Below, piece after piece: positions 14,071 through 26,445 of a stretch of DNA of 64,000 nt. Numbering within the stretch: position 1 is the stretch's first letter; each line of letters opens with the position of its first letter. Where the stretch lies: contig JAALGZ010000021.1 in the NCBI GenBank assembly GCA_015227615.1, positions 434,001-498,000 of the forward strand, read 5' to 3'. The notes beneath the pieces are model-generated. The model saw only the letters and a list, made by a program, of their open reading frames with translations, made no database searches and was not told the DNA's origin. Source of the DNA: Labyrinthula sp. Ha (lineage: Eukaryota; Sar; Bigyra; Labyrinthulida; Labyrinthulaceae). Position numbers and translations under genes: made by a program.

Positions 14071-14800
14071 ATTCATAACGGTTTCTTTGTTTCCAAATTT
14101 TCCGTTTCCCAAAAACTTAAACATCCATAATACTCTGTCTATATTACTCTTAAATATAATTGTCTTGATGAAATAACAAATAATGTACTACTGGTAGTGT
14201 ATCGATAAGATTTCCCTGTTACCGATACCTGCACTTGACAATTTTATCACGAGTGATAATTAGATCACCAGATGGCATACAGCCTGGTATATGGCACTAA
14301 AAGTCGTCTTGATATTTTCATAGGTCTGTACGAGCTACCGGTGGCGATATACTTAAGTTTCCTGGCAAGGAGATAAAATATAAATTAATTAACTTCTTCA
14401 CTTCAGAATTTTATTTTCGAAACTGTTCAGAGGGTATTTAAAGCAGTTATAAACAATGCTAGTAACTTCCTTGTAAATTTAATAACGTAGAATTGGTGAG
14501 AGATGATAAATGATAAGGTTTATAATAAAAATTTTCAAACTTCAAAAGCTAAAATCTCTAAAATCTTACATTAACCTAACATTACATGAAAGCTGGGAAA
14601 TATAATGTTAAAATATCATCATATAAGTGGGTTTGGCTTTCGGAAATGTGAGCAAAATGTGCACGCAAGCTGATTGGTTGAATGAGATCAAAGAGTAGTC
14701 ATATGACCCAATGTATAATAGGTTATTTGAGAAAACTTACAGGTAAAAGAAAACAGATTCGGGTCATCTGCTCAAAATTCTAGAACTTGTACTTTAGCAG

Positions 14801-15056
14801 GATATCAAAGGGGTCGGGAACAAATTCAAGCGCGTTACAAGGTACCAAGTAAATAGTAACAGTTAAAAATTTAGTGTTGAAGAGTTTTCTTCTGATTTTT
14901 TTATGGAATTAAATCGACATCCGTTTTCAATTAAACATAATCCTAGAATTTTGTTATTGGCATACGCCTTTAAAATCGGATCCCATGACACGACCCTTCC
15001 TTCCCACTTGGTCCTCGAAGATGAGGATTTATTAAAATCTTTTCCATATCTGGAAC
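14801..15056 (+). repeat. Dispersed repeat, copy 1
   Basis: Its two ends resemble those of the sequence at 27574-27795. Both begin with a G-rich block before AAGGTACCAAG and end with a block containing CCCTTCCTTCCCAC (CCCTCCCTCCCCAC in the other copy), GAGGAT and CTTTTCCAT. The middles differ. The family is unknown. It could be a short non-autonomous element or part of an older one. Confidence 0.45.
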
Positions 15057-15256
15057 ACATATACTTCCAAGAATGTGTAAATGTTAGTGAAGAAATCTTT
15101 GACGTAACGAAATTAAAGTGTTAAGATAATTCATTTTTGAAATTTGAAATGGAAAAGATCTAGGATTGTATTCAATTCAAAATTTGGAACCTAAGCGTTT
15201 TCGATATAGCAGAAAACATTTTAAAACTATGTAGAAACTTGTTCCTGCATTTTTTG

Positions 15257-15555
15257 TTCATATAAGTGTGAAATCCTCTTGTCCATATCTTGAGTCTATT
15301 CTTACAGGTTTAAATTGTTCGTGTTCATATTTTCCTTGTATTCATATAACTGTAGAATCGTCTTGTACATGACTTGATTTCCTTAGATCTTTGTTCAAAG
15401 CATCTTTTTTTAGTTTTCACTTTGCAAAAAGTTTTCTGTTGTTATTCATTAGCTGGCTCCTTTGATACGTATTCATATAAGTATGAGATGTTCTTGCTCG
15501 TATCTTGATTCTTTTCATATAACTCTAAAGTAATATTGTATATAGCTTGAATTCG
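15257..15555 (+). repeat. Imperfect tandem repeat, about 4 units
   Basis: Four degenerate units of about 45 bases share a core like TTCATATAA-C/G-TGT followed by TCTTGT and CTTGATT. They begin near 15257, 15340, 15470 and 15515, with non-repeat spacers between some of them. The array is non-coding. Confidence 0.5.
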
Positions 15556-15961
15556 TTAGACATGTGCTCAACGTATCTACTTTTGATTCGCCCTTTACCT
15601 GAACTGTAATGCTTTTCCTGTTCTTGTTCACTTGATCGATGTTTTAGCTGGTTCACTTCTTTCTTTCAAACATTCAACATTTTAATTTTAAGTGTTGGTT
15701 TTTGATTATTAAATTTATGAATTGTGCTATTAATACTAAGGGAAGAGTGTCATAAATTGCACCAGCGTAAGTTAATGCTACTCCGAATCCCAATCCTATA
15801 AAAAAATTAAGGGGAGTAATATTCTGTGGTAATGCCGTATCCATTTCTTACTATATTTTCGTTTCATTAAATACATGGTCACTGTAAAAGGGCAATTTAA
15901 TAGAACAAGAATAAGTAAAGTAAGAAGATAACTAAAGATCAGAAAAACATTACAGTAAATT

Positions 15962-16625
15962 ATGAGTTTGTTTGACAAATTTCCACCCACAGAGGAAATA
16001 AGAGAATTTGTTCTCAATGAATATTATTCCTATATGGAGGAACATGAACTCCCTTATTCAACTGTTGGTGTGCGTATGATTGAGGTTACTGATAAGCGTA
16101 AACTCAAACATCTAAACAGAAACTGACCAATATTTGAAGAATGTTGTTTTTCTCTTTACTGGATATTTATATGCTATGTCCAAGATGAAAGTATTTTATA
16201 TATTCTGGAGATGAAACTTGGTAATCTCTTGAAGCTTCCTTTCGTTTTCCTCTATGAACTATTCTTACTTCTTTTTTGGATCATGAAATGTACTGTTTTT
16301 TCACAACTAGAATAAAACATATATGGAACAGAATATGAAAAAAGATAATTTATGACTCAAAGTTTAGTTGTGGATGATAATGGAATATTTTTCCATCAGA
16401 GAAATGAAATCAGTAATAAATATGAAAACATTTTTTTACAAAATAATTAGCTGTAAGAATAGAGAAAACTTTGTTCTTGAAACTGTTCATTCATATTATC
16501 TTTCAAAAGATGATATTGAAAGAGGCTGATGAGTCATATCAATATAGTATCCCTAGAAGTTATTTTTCTATATTCAACGATTGAAATTTGTTCTTTCTTT
16601 CTCCAGAAGTGTCGTCAATGTTTAC
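15962..16625 (+). pseudogene. Family X copy 1, decayed
   Basis: Begins with the same start as the intact family X gene at 59976-60692 (MSLFDKFPPTEE) and can be followed to its C-terminal end near 16625. The first roughly 55 codons, up to the first membrane region, are well kept. After that at least three in-frame stops (near 16122, 16314 and 16347) and frame changes break it. The 5' flank, with AAGTAAGAAGATAAC shortly before the start, is shared with copy 2 at 28833. It is a host gene relic and the most diverged of the three copies here. Function unknown. Confidence 0.85.
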
Positions 16626-17380
16626 GATCAAATCCATATACAAGGAAGAATAACTAAGAATGAAAATACTATATACGTTAGTTATCTGGTTCTTCTAATA
16701 GATATATCAATAAGAATATTTAATCTTTTTACCCAAGTGTTAGATTTTTGTTTTCACACAGAAGACGTCTTTTCTAGAGCTAATCAGGCAATTTGTTTTT
16801 CTTGGTTTCCTTATTTACTTTTAAAATCTTACTTAAATTTGAGGCTAAATAACTATCACCGAAAAAAATAACATTTTTACTTCAATATACGCACAAAACT
16901 CTAGTCTATCTAAATTAGTACTAGTTCCACCCTATATTCCTCAAAATGCTTTCATCTTAACTCTCTTGCTTAAGATATATTGACATTAACATATATATTA
17001 TAATATTTACTCAAGAGGTTTTGATCATTGTAACCTTTGGGTTAAGAACATCCTCTTGAATAACTTGATTTCATCACTTCAGTGTTATAGATATGGAAAG
17101 ATAAGACATTTAATTGAGTTTCATTAAAAGTGAAACTACATTTATTCTACGAATGAATATATAATATTCTAGCCAAAGTTTTACTACCACTACATTAGAC
17201 TAAATAATAACACTATAATAACTAAAGAAAAAAGTTCAAGTTTCAAACTAATAGAAACTAAAAGTCAAACCAATCTCTTTCTCCTCAGAAACAACTATTT
17301 ACGCAACTAAACTAAAAACTTTTCTCTTCAGTTCAAAGAAATAATACTACAAACTAAAACCTATTGAAACTAGAATCATT
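16626..17380. other. Intergenic, no gene
   Basis: AT-rich sequence between the family X relic and the seven-helix gene. It would contain the 3' end of the minus-strand membrane-protein transcript. I see nothing else in it. Confidence 0.5.
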
Positions 17381-18555
17381 TTAAACTTCGGGAACACTTA
17401 CAAATTCTTTTGGTTCTTTTACTGGAAATGGGTTTTCAAAAAAACTAGTTTCTGTACCTCCTGTTTTTGGTTTTACCATAGTAATACTTCTAAGTATTCT
17501 CGATTTACTTCTTGGCACTCTTCTTGCTTTTATCAAATATAACATAACAACATAAGTAATATATAGAGTTATTAAATTTCTTAAAATCTGTGCTCCAGAT
17601 AATAGAAAGTTAATTTCGCCTTCAGGTGGAACTACAAAATTATAATCTACTGGATTTGATACTACAAATAAAAAAATAATAACTGGAATAGCAAATATTT
17701 CAAATACAGTGAAAGAAATACATAATTTATAAAACACTTCGTGTAAAATCTTTCCTTGATGACGAAGTTTAGCAGTATAACTGCCTTCTAACAGTGCACT
17801 AAATCTTTTCTTGGAAAACCATAAGATAGTAATTCCAATAACGTATAAAGGAAGACTTAAAACCATAGCAACAAAAGCATCTGCTGTAAGTATTATCATG
17901 ACGACTACCAAGATTGGTATCAGAATTTCTATTGTTACAATCGCAACTTGTATTATTTTAAATTTTTTTTTGCTACTCGGGTCAAACGAAGACATATAAG
18001 CAAAACGTAACCAAAGCAAAGAAATTTGTAGAAATAACCAATAAACAAAACAGAAAAAAATATTAACTGAGATATCTCTTGGAATAGAAAAATCACCTTT
18101 CTTCGTTTTGTTATTGTCCACAGTTATTTCACCAAAACCTTCTGGATCTATCAAATTAGCAAGTGTAAAAAATTCAGAGAGAAGTACAAAAAGAATAATG
18201 AAAAACATAATGAATATTAGTAATGCTTTAGACATATATAAGTTTCTCAAATAGATTATTCTGCCGCAAACATCTATGACCCTTGAGTAGTTTTCTGAGT
18301 TCCTTAAGTCGGTTGTAATGTGATGATAAAAGAGACAAATACAACGAACCAATAAAAACACAGAAATTGGTACAGTTATTGCAAAGATAGAAAACAAAGC
18401 ATAACTCTGAGCTCCATATTCAGTGCAATCCACGCCTTTCCAGCCATAACTAATAATTAAACAAGAATAAATGCATACTAGAAGTGACAAGCACATACAT
18501 TTCCATAACACTCTTCATTTCCAGGACAATCCGTATCAAACATACACTCTGTCAT
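17381..18555 (-). CDS. Seven-helix membrane protein with N-terminal EGF-like module
   Basis: Two exons, 18479-18555 and 17381-18449, give 381 residues. The ATG at 18553-18555 is the first in frame. Residues 4-34 hold six cysteines (4, 10, 16, 21, 23, 34) spaced as in an EGF module, C-x5-C-x5-C-x4-C-x-C-x10-C, ending in GWKGVDC. The module is complete only after the 29-base intron is removed. Seven hydrophobic segments follow at about 43-65, 101-123, 154-176, 191-213, 216-236, 268-290 and 308-332, then a basic, Pro/Glu-rich tail. No signal peptide is seen; the first helix probably acts as signal anchor with the EGF part outside. The architecture resembles a G-protein-coupled receptor, but I recognise no receptor family, so ligand and coupling are unknown. 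Confidence 0.85.
18450..18478 (-). other. 29-base spliceosomal intron
   Basis: On the minus strand it begins GTATGC and ends ATTATTAG. It is the only join that links the cysteine-rich start to the seven-helix frame, giving HFYYGW across the junction (phase 2). Confidence 0.85.
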
Positions 18556-21500
18556 TTTTTGTTTTATATTTGAATTTTGAACTATTGTTGAGAAAGTACA
18601 TATTTTGTTTCGTTTGAGTCACTCTGATTTGTGATGCCTGCAGTAATGGCGGATTACCCAGTCATTCAAACACAGTCTAGATATTCACTTTTTTGTGGAT
18701 TTTAACAAATCTTGTATGAATATAATCTATCTTATGATTACATTCCACATTTTTTCTATAGTTTCTATTTTTGCAATATTAGAATAGTTAAGAAATACAC
18801 CAAGGTAAGAAATTGTATAAAGTATTGTATTTGAAACATCTAAACTTGAGAAAAGAATAAAAGATTAAATATTATATAAGCAATTTCTATATAAGAAAGT
18901 GGCTTGTTTATCTTTTTACTTGGTTTTAGGGTTTCGATGTAATAATTAAGCATGTAAACCCTTAATTTTGAAATGCACTACTATGAATATTAACTTATTA
19001 TTCTTGGGCAAGACCCTAGGCGTTGCTAACTCGCTCTCTCTGCCTTGAATGCATATTTGTAGTGGATGGAGTAAAGAAAGTTGGTTGGTTAGATTGAGAT
19101 ATGTGAGGTTATCACTTGAGGATAATGCATGTTAATATTTCCTTTATTTTCTACACAAGTTAAGTTGTTGCGGTAAAGAAAATAAAAAAGAAATATACAA
19201 AATCGGGGTCAGCTAATCTTCCAGGTATAGATATGGCAAATCAAGTTGGGAAAAACTCAAAAGAAATACTGCAAGTGATTCTAGAGTGTCCCCTTCAACA
19301 CAATTCTCAGTTTCTGATAAGTCGGAAATGTATAGAAGTTACTCAAAATGCAATAAATTTAAATATTTTCTACTGCTGGTTACCCAAGGAGAGGCTTGAG
19401 GATCACTTTACGCGAGCAGATTTCGAAGCTGTTAACAATATGGGATAATACTACATGTTAAGTGTATTTTGTATGATGGATATGATGTCCTTACGATAGC
19501 TTTTAAAAACCTTTGTACAGTGGAAGTACTTGTTGGCGAATAGGTTGTATTGAAGCACTCATGTGGTGTAGACTAGAGATAGAAATTCTTCTATACAGTG
19601 ATGGGACCTAAAAGACTTTTCGAATCCAAATGGAGGTGGGGCCATGAAAAACTAGAGGTTGAAGACATGGTTCGTTCTGAAATCCTTCATTGAGTTAATT
19701 TTAATGATTTGAGATGTTGGCAGAACTATATGACTCCAAGAAATGCTACGAAACGAGAATCCTAGTCGAAGTATGCTCAACCTACTATTCTGAACTATAC
19801 CCCAACTAAGATTTGAAAGAAATTCAAATCGTCTGTAACGACAGGGATATTCAAGTCTTCAGCATATGGAGAACTTCCTGCTCATCAAAATATTTTAAAT
19901 TCTTGGCTCTCTTGGTGACTGTTTGCTTATTTCAATATTATCGAAAATAACTTCAATGGGCGCCTGCAAGAACATAATTCTCGAGAAGGCTAGAATTTTT
20001 GGGTTATTATCATACAAATTCTTGGAAATCAAATTGCCCTCAAGAATTTAACAAATCTGTTCCAGAACATATTGGTTCTAACGTATTTACAAAAATCAAA
20101 TTTTTCCAGGTATCTTGTTGAATACTATCCGGGCATAAGCTATTCGAAGCTGTTTACACTTTAATTATTTTCTTGAAAGTTAGTGAGCTTTGTATTGTAA
20201 CTATTTATTGGGATCCAACTCTACTATTTACACATATGGAAAGTTTCTTATCAAAGCTTTCACAAGTAAGAATTTAAATCTACCCACACAGGTCATTTAT
20301 CATTATTGGTTTCCTGGATGAAAAATCTGATGGAACCTTTCACTAATATCCATCCGCAAGTATGAGTACATTAATCGTTAAAGAAATGCTGAATGTGGAC
20401 CCTTATAATTTTCTCTCAAATCAGTTTTGTGGTAAATATAACTCCTGTGTCAAAGACTTTACGAATCTATATGAGATAAAATATGTTTCTTGTTTGTACT
20501 GAAAAGATCTCTATTGAATGCTGCGACTTAAGATGCTCCCCTTTTTATTAAATCATATTTTGGTATACTAACAAGGGACAACAAAAAGTAAAACGAAATA
20601 ATTTGAGTTTTCTTCTACTGTAAATTTCTTCAATGTGATATAGTTTTGGCTCCAATTGTTTCATGTCTGTAAGTGCAAACAGATTCACTTAAACTCTAAT
20701 ATGGAAGTTGTAGTCATGCAGTCCTTCAAAACAGACATGTTCTGTCTAAACTTTGATCTAGATGTACCGCTGTTGATAATGATAGAGGACCTCTTTTAAC
20801 TAGTTAACTAAATAAATGTCTGGGATTTACGAAAAAAAGTAATTTAATAAATAAGAATTAACACAAGATTAATTATCAGGGAACTAATGGCACATTTCTC
20901 TGAATAAAATGTCACAATTTATACCCCAATGTTTCCATCAATATATAATATTTTATATGAAAAAATCCAACATAAAACAAAGTGTACTCTTTTTTTCACA
21001 AATTTTATAGTTTTTTTATAAAATTTTATATGATTCTGATGTTTGGAATTGATCTATCTACAGAGGTTATCATTTTTATGTTTGTTCTGGGCTATGTTAA
21101 AGATGATTCCAACTTAAACTTTCCCTTCGATACCTATATTTCATTGAGTTTACCTATTCTACCTCTCAATATTCCCTAAGCAAGATAAGCTGAATGAATG
21201 ACGTTATCTTGCTTTAAAAATTAATGTTAGGAATTAAATTTTATTCTTATCCATTTTCTTGTGTCTAATTTTCTCAGAGGAATATGACCCCCCCCAGTTC
21301 TAGGTAAAGCAAAATACAGTCTCCTCAAATGCAGATACTGTCAATCTTGATTCATTGAGCCTATTATCCATGCCATATGTACATTTGGGGTATCGTTATT
21401 TATATAAAACTTTTTACAAGGTTGAAGTCAAAGTGAGAAAAAGTATTGAAATTCCTTATGTAGCAGTTTTTTCTTTAATTCGAATTATTCGCCAAATAGA

Positions 21501-23046
21501 TGCGACTTTCGGGTACATCTCAGATAATTTTGTTACTTTCACAAGGAAGGTGTATTGAATGTAGTTTTAAGCATATGAAAAAGTATTATGAAGCTATTTC
21601 AGTGAGTTGTTGTAGACGATTTTGCCTTGTATCTTTTAGTTCCATTAGTGTTTACATGCACCATACAAGTCACGGAACAGACTCTGTGTTATTCTATTAG
21701 AATAACAGTAGCTAAGAATTCTTGAGAACCTTATTCAAAAGGCTTTTAACTATAAATAATACTCTACCTTTTGACAGAACTAAATGTCATCTTTTTTTGC
21801 TAAGTTGTTTAAGAGATATGTATGTTTTGCAAATTAAGGGAATTATACTTCTAAACAACTTATTAACAGTGGAATTTTGATTGAAGCAATTAAAACAGTT
21901 TCAATTCTTATAAAATTTTAATGTTAGACACATTATGATAACTCAGCTGAGTTTATTAAAATTATTCTCATCTCTTGGACGTTCGATGAGTCTTAAAGAT
22001 AAAACAAAGCTTCAACAAACAAAGTTACCTACATGTTATACTCTTGTACCAATTGCACTGATGTCCAATGAAACATTCTCCCTATATTCTAAACAATACT
22101 TCAGATGAAGGTTTTTATGGATTTTTACAGAATTAAAGTGGCACTCTAGACATCGCATGATGGGCATCGAGAAATTAGTAATGCTATAATCTTAAGCTTG
22201 ATTCAAGACATAAGATCCTGTGTTATTCTAGCGCTCTGATAAGATTTAGTATATTTAATTGCCTAATAAAGATCAAAAATTTCTAAGTTTATTTTAAGAT
22301 TTGGTAAGATTAGAAGCACATTGATTTCTCCACTTTCGAGCAGGACTAGTTTTAACTTGGAGGGATCATTTCCACATATACCAATCCTTCTTAGAATCTA
22401 GGCCATTTGCACGGGAAAACTCCTTTTTTGTTGTTTTTAATAGTGTAAGAATTGTGTTCTAAGTTTAATGCCGAATTTTTGGTTAAATCAACTCTAACAC
22501 CTCATGAAAAAGGGGTTATCATTTAGCTGGTTCAACGGTGTGGAGAATTTTTTCCATCGTGCTGCATATATATGCTTCTAAAGCCTACTCCCCAACACGT
22601 GCAAAATATTTGTGATTTTACTGAAACCGTTTTTCTTATTTTTCCTGTGTTGGAGAGGAACGTTTCACATATTTTAGTTCGAAAGTGAATTAACTAGAAG
22701 TCCTGTATTGGCTTTATTGCCATATATTCCGTGTATTTTAAGACCTGATGTTGTATAATAATTACGGTTTAACATGTCATTAAATGAAATTGCCGATTTT
22801 CTTAATATACGCTAAGCTGTGAATTAACACGTGAACAAAATCAGAAGAAAGCGCTTTATGATTTATTTCAGTCTTTTGGAATTTATTATTGGATATTTAC
22901 TGGAATCCGCCTTTCTTACACACGTGAAATTTAAACTCGGCATGTGATTGGTTGAATTCTTGAGAAATTGTCCAGTTATGACATTAGTGAAATTAAGGCA
23001 TTAATGAAATTTGAAATTTTGTGCACGAAGCAACAAGAATAGTTAA
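18556..23046. other. Intergenic, no gene
   Basis: About 4.5 kb of AT-rich sequence without a gene I can support. Short frames, for example at 19233-19448 and 21355-21558, have no recognisable domain. A run of C lies near 21287-21295. The 5' untranslated region of the LINE at 23047 may begin in the last few hundred bases, but I cannot place its edge. Confidence 0.55.
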
Positions 23047-23976
23047 ATGTCCTTGCCTCGACGGAATTGCTCGACTCCGACCTCCACGAAGGACCTAGAT
23101 TGTGCGACCCAGCATGAACAAAGACTACTTGTAGTCTCTGTGAACGTAGGTGGTCTTACTACAACAAAATTTACCCTTTTAGAAGAAAAAACTCAGCAAC
23201 TGTCAGTTTTGATGTTGCAAGAGTTACACGTAAATGGCTACAAGATGTTGATGGAAAAGGTGAAAGTCAGCAGCAGCAAAGGTAAGTGGTTTTTCTCAAA
23301 ATCGCCTACTGGAGCTGCAGGCGTAGCGACCTACTTGGCTGAAGAACTTGCTTGCAACGTCTCTTCTGTTCAAAGTACTAGCGACAGGATTCTGAAAGTA
23401 GTTCTTCAAGGTACTGGCAAGAAAAAGATTAGCTTGGTGAACTGCTACGCTCCACACTGTGGACTGGGCAGGGAAGCCTACAGAGATTTCCTGAAAGAAT
23501 TGAGCGGATTGACAAGGAATTTGAACAAGAGAAGGACGTTACTTTTAGGTGGGGACTTCAACGCTCAAGTAAGTAGAACGACGTTAAAGAAAGAAGGAAA
23601 GCTGGGGTTCTCAAGAAGAAGCAACGCGAATGGAAAGCTGTTGGAGGGATGGTTAAAACTTAAGGGGTACTCGATTGTTAATCACAGGCATGTAACTGGG
23701 AAGAAGGGAGCGAAAAAATATGGAACATTCTATTCCCGATATGATAATACGAAGATATCAGAAATTTACTTCTTCATTACCAGCAAACCAGAAAGAATTT
23801 ACCTGTTCAAACCAAGAAGAGACATTAGCAGCTGGATCTGGCAGAAACAGAAGTTTGATCATATTGCTATCATGGTAGAGATGATAAAATTCCACAGAGG
23901 CAAGAGAAGATGGGAAAAACACCCCAGAAAGACCTCTCTAAACTTCTTTCAAATGAACAACTTGCACAGCAACTAG
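23047..23976 (+). CDS. LINE B endonuclease domain
   Basis: A 309-codon frame with an ATG start. The apurinic-type endonuclease motifs appear in order: VNVGGL, MLQELH with the metal-binding Glu, NCYAPH, LLGGDFNAQ, TFYSRYDN and FDHIAIMV with the final DH pair. The usual IDYI strand reads IYFFI, so the catalytic Asp expected there appears lost. The frame drifts off-register in its last roughly 20 codons, where the true continuation is in another frame. The N-terminal 25 residues are rich in Ser and Thr. Confidence 0.85.
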   Translation: MSLPRRNCSTPTSTKDLDCATQHEQRLLVVSVNVGGLTTTKFTLLEEKTQQLSVLMLQELHVNGYKMLMEKVKVSSSKGKWFFSKSPTGAAGVATYLAEELACNVSSVQSTSDRILKVVLQGTGKKKISLVNCYAPHCGLGREAYRDFLKELSGLTRNLNKRRTLLLGGDFNAQVSRTTLKKEGKLGFSRRSNANGKLLEGWLKLKGYSIVNHRHVTGKKGAKKYGTFYSRYDNTKISEIYFFITSKPERIYLFKPRRDISSWIWQKQKFDHIAIMVEMIKFHRGKRRWEKHPRKTSLNFFQMNNLHSN

Positions 23977-25619
23977 ATCATAGCATCACTCTGGAACTCC
24001 TAAAGTTAAAAGAGGAAGAAAGAGATTACGAAGCCTTGACGCAGATTGTTCCAAAGTTGGTCAAAGATCTTGTACCTGAGCAGTGTAGCAACACAGTGGA
24101 ACAAAGAACCTCCGATCAAACACGAGAACTGCTACGAAAGAAGAACGCACTTTGGAGTACAGCAACGACAAGCGAGAAGAAAGAGCTAGTCAATGCAGTA
24201 AAAAGAAGTGCAAGAAGTGACAAAAGAAACTGGTACGGAGAAACTGCTAGCAGAATACAGCTACTGTTTGAGCAAAACCGCACAAGAGAAGCATAGACAC
24301 TGCTGAATCTGGTAAAGCCAACATCGAAATCATATGCCGGGATCACTAAAGATGATAAAGGAAATAAAGTAGATATGTGCCAGAGGTTGAAAATACTCAG
24401 TGACTATATAGCCAGTCAACAACTCCCACCAATCCCGCAAATACACTTGACCCAAGAAGAAAAGATGTATTACTGTAGTCCAATATATGAACCGGCTCCA
24501 GAAGAACACATAAACTTAAATCCTCCGCTAATGGATGAAGTCATGGTATGCATAAGACAGCTAAAGAATAACCGTGCCACAGGTGTTGATTGCATCAACA
24601 ACGAAGTGTTGAAAGCATCACCAGCAGTTCAGAAAATTCTACTAAGAGAAATGCAAGAACTCTTCAGGAAAACTTCATTAAGCCAGAGAATGAAGAAACA
24701 GTTCTGCCTTTGGAAAATAATTCATATCTACAAACAAGAAGGAGAAAAGAACTCATCAGGATCATACAGGCCCATAGCACTCTTGAACACAGCTTTCAAA
24801 TTAACAACGAAGATGATCCACAACCGACTTCAACCAATTATCAATAAACTACCTTCTTATCAAGCTGGTTTTAGATCAGGTCACTCCACAATAAACAAGA
24901 TCGAGATCCTAAACAATATTGTGAAGAAAAAACTGCTGCAGAACATAAAACTGAAACTTCTCTTCATTGACTTTCAAAAGGCTTTTGACTCTGTTAACCA
25001 TGACTTCATACAACTGTCGTTGAAGGAGCAAGGAGTACCTAGCAAACTCAGGAAACTAATCCGAGTATTATATAAAAATGCTACAGTCAAAGTCTCAGAA
25101 AGGGAACATATGTCCAAAGTGGTACACTTGAGAAAAGGAGTACTCCAGGGAGACTCGCTTTCTCCTGCTATATTCATACTGGTGCTAAATTCTACAATAA
25201 AAAGGATAAATACAAATACCTTGGCAAACGTAGAAGTAGCAGGAAACATCTTTAACTATCTAGCTTTTGCAGATGACTTGGTTGCACTTTGTGAAAACAA
25301 CGACCAAATAAGTTCCTTCATTGAACAACTATACAAACTTGAATTCCTCTCTGGCCTAAGAATAAACTTAAGTAAAACAAAAATACTATTAACAGACGAA
25401 GGATATTCTTTGACAGGGCAGATACCAGATAAAACCATAAATAAACTTCTCACCAACTTTTTCTGTGAAAAATGCCAAAGATACTTTCATCGAGAAAAAT
25501 CTCTAAAGGCACACCTTAGAAGTCGTTTCTGCGATGGAACTTTAAACCGGAGGAGCAGGAACGTTAGCTATCAAAGATACCAAATACATTGTCCAAAAGA
25601 TGCTGCAACCAGTTGCTGA
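23910..25619 (+). CDS. LINE B reverse transcriptase with nested C2HC finger
   Basis: One frame interrupted by a single TAG at 24294-24296. The first part is a basic helical linker. RT motifs follow: RPIALLNTAFK, YQAGFRSGHST, LFIDFQKAFDS with catalytic Asp, LRKGVLQGDSLSP, and LAFADDLVAL with the catalytic Asp pair. After GLRINLSKTK comes a zinc finger at 25464-25532, C-x2-C-x12-H-x5-C. The frame then runs off-register; the thumb continues in another frame. Confidence 0.9.
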
Positions 25620-26445
25620 ACCAATATCGGTGTTAGGAGAAGAAGTCCAGCCAGTAAACGAAATGAAGTATTTAGGCGCGGTCTTTAACTCCACTGGAAT
25701 AGCGCAAGAACATGTGCTGTCTAACTTGGACAAGTGCGAGGCAAGACTTACTAAATAAAGGGACATACTCTCCAGCAATACCCTGACCAGAAAAATAAAG
25801 AGACAACTTGCACGCAGCATGGTTCTAGCTCCTGGAATATACAACCTCGGCAACTGGCCCCTAAATAATGATATAAAAAAGAAGCTAAACTTTTTGACAA
25901 GGAAAATAAACTCCATCTTGAGCTACGTGCCAATCCAAGAATATAAGTTCTGTGAAGGGGACTTGGACATCCAAAAGATCTTACTTGAACAGAGAAGAAA
26001 GTATGTGGAGGCGGATGATGCAACAGCTGACAAACAAGTTCATATTCTTCGAGAAGCCGGAATAAATAATCATCTAGAACCGAAGGATCCAAAATATTTA
26101 TCCCCCACTGAAGTGTTTCGAAAACTTGGTCTAGAAGAAGAAGAAGATATCGATCCTGTGACGCCCATCCAGGATCCACCAAGCCACGGACAACCCCAAC
26201 CACTACGCCTAAGGAGAACCTACAACGTATCGGGCCCAGGATCAAGAGCACCAAGCAAAGAAAACTATCTGGAGCAAGCAGCAAGATACCGTGGAACTGC
26301 ACCAGCTAGAATAAACCCCTTGACCTATGTGCGTGAACTTCTTGGACTCACAGGAACATCCACGCAACAGGAAGTTCATCCTTTGGAAATATGGCTGGAA
26401 CCAACAACTGCACATAAAAGATATTACAACCTTAACCAGCAATAG
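25560..26445 (+). CDS. LINE B thumb and C-terminal domain
   Basis: In the frame of 25819-26445 the thumb start MKYLGAVFN is visible near 25660, with a TAA near 25756. The region ends with about 200 uninterrupted codons. This part has GDLDIQKILLEQ, matched in LINE A, then an acidic and proline-rich stretch (residues such as EEEEDIDPVTP and PPSHGQPQP). It resembles no domain I can name. Confidence 0.75.

Larger units (their letters stand above)
10290..14124 (-). mobile_element. Decayed LINE (non-LTR retrotransposon) A
   Basis: A minus-strand non-LTR retrotransposon in the order apurinic-type endonuclease, linker, reverse transcriptase, zinc-finger-like motif, thumb and C-terminal domain, proline-rich 3' tail, then the 7-base repeat array. 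It is clearly the same family as the LINE at 23047-26830: both share the arrangement, the RT motifs and a C-terminal block in which GDINILKIL here matches GDLDIQKIL there. Coding is broken in many places, for example a TAA inside the thumb region near 11235 and a frame change after the zinc-finger cysteines near 11580. Target-site duplications were not found. Confidence 0.9.
14125..15961. other. Intergenic with repeats, no gene
   Basis: No coding region I can support. It contains one copy of a dispersed repeat (14801-15056) and an imperfect tandem array (15257-15555), each listed separately. A 73-codon frame at 14903-15124 lies inside the dispersed repeat and is probably not a gene. Confidence 0.55.
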
